Made by a program: the position numbers and the translations under genes. This document shows positions 5,325 to 5,687 of a stretch of 5,687 nucleotides of DNA, piece by piece (position 1 is the stretch's first letter; each line of letters opens with the position of its first letter). The notes beneath the pieces were generated by a model. It was not told the origin of the DNA. It ran no database searches and saw nothing but the letters and a program-made list of their open reading frames with translations. Origin of the DNA: Vulcanimicrobiota bacterium (lineage in GTDB: Bacteria > Eremiobacterota > Eremiobacteria > Baltobacterales > Baltobacteraceae); assembly GCA_030042755.1 (NCBI GenBank), contig JASHZC010000047.1:1-5687 (forward strand), given 5' to 3'.

Positions 5325-5687
5325 TCACGATGGCAATGATTCGCAAAAGAGAGCCTGCAGTTTTTCGGCCGCGCCGTTCTTGACGACCGCGACGATGCGG
5401 TCGCCGACGTGAAGCACGGTCTCGCCGGTTGGGATTGCGATGCCGTCGTCGCTTCCGCGCTCGATCGCCACGATCACGCTGTTCCGCGGCAAGCGTAGGT
5501 CGGCAAGGCTGCGTTCAGCGGCTTGCGATCCGCTCGGAATACCGACGCGCACGAGGCTCAGGTTGCCGCGTCCGAAGAGGTGCATGGTTTCAAGCGCCGC
5601 GCTATAACTGGCGGCGTTGACGTGCTGATTGAGGACGTCGAGGATGATTTCGGTCGAGGAGATGACGACCACCGGATCTTCCGGATC
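5325..5687 (-). CDS. TrkA/RCK-type K+ regulatory protein (C-terminal fragment)
   Basis: The frame is open to the right edge, so the 5' end and, presumably, the nucleotide-binding RCK_N/TrkA_N domain lie outside. The visible 120 residues begin DPEDPVVVISSTEI, resembling the end of a Rossmann-type RCK domain. They continue into a TrkA_C (RCK_C) module: LSLVRVGIPSGSQAAERSL, then LRLPRNSVIVAIERG, then IAIPTGETVLHVGDRIVAVV. This is the characteristic 'intrinsic strength - novelty of residue - high-value/low-value' beta pattern of RCK_C, with PTGETVLHVGDRI as its best-conserved block. Such proteins gate Trk/Ktr transporters or K+ channels in response to nucleotides, or in some families c-di-AMP. 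A GTG at 5672 is an internal codon and not a likely start. Whether the whole protein is a TrkA subunit or the tail of an RCK-containing channel cannot be decided here. It converges with the two-component operon. Confidence 0.85.
   Translation of the reverse strand, partial: DPEDPVVVISSTEIILDVLNQHVNAASYSAALETMHLFGRGNLSLVRVGIPSGSQAAERSLADLRLPRNSVIVAIERGSDDGIAIPTGETVLHVGDRIVAVVKNGAAEKLQALFCESLPS

Noticed and set aside
5672..5687. GTG at 5672-5670 as the start of a small stand-alone TrkA_C protein
   Set aside because: The frame stays open to the window edge, there is no SD in the visible 15 nt, and the first residues look like the end of a Rossmann-type domain, so the gene is most likely longer.

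Overview
The window is a potassium-transport locus from a fairly GC-rich bacterium. Its coding strands are full of long antisense shadow frames, as expected at high GC. I cannot assign the phylum from the sequence. The general look (GC-rich, CGATCG-rich, with CCCTTCGAC...GCTCAGG-type intergenic repeats) recalls uncultured soil lineages such as Eremiobacterota or Chloroflexi-like groups, but this is only an impression.

Layout, left to right: (1) the last 90 codons of kdpB, then complete kdpC, both on the + strand. This is the 3' end of a KdpABC high-affinity K+-pumping ATPase operon whose upstream part lies outside the window. (2) A 29-bp convergent gap, largely filled by a short repeat. (3) On the - strand, a 708-aa KdpD-type sensor protein with no membrane segments and no kinase. 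It carries two KdpD nucleotide-binding domains in tandem, the second followed by a clear universal-stress-protein (USP) domain and the first by what looks like a degenerate one. (4) A 52-bp divergent control region with two ribosome binding sites and two perfect inverted repeats. (5) On the + strand, a membrane histidine kinase (four predicted TM helices, GAF, HisKA, HATPase), overlapping by ATGA with a NarL/LuxR-type response regulator. (6) A second convergent gap of 54 bp, filled by a longer copy of the same repeat. (7) On the - strand, the C-terminal part of a TrkA/RCK-type potassium regulatory protein that runs off the right edge.

The most interesting reading is that a canonical KdpD (KdpD domain - USP - 4 TM - GAF - HisKA - HATPase) has here been cut at the USP/TM boundary into two divergently transcribed genes. 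The cytoplasmic sensor half has been duplicated in tandem, and the usual OmpR-type KdpE is replaced by a NarL-type regulator. That the soluble sensor, kinase and regulator form one circuit controlling kdpABC is inferred from domain complementarity and position; the sequence does not prove it.

No tRNA, rRNA, CRISPR array or transposase is visible, and no stretch longer than 54 bp lacks a gene.
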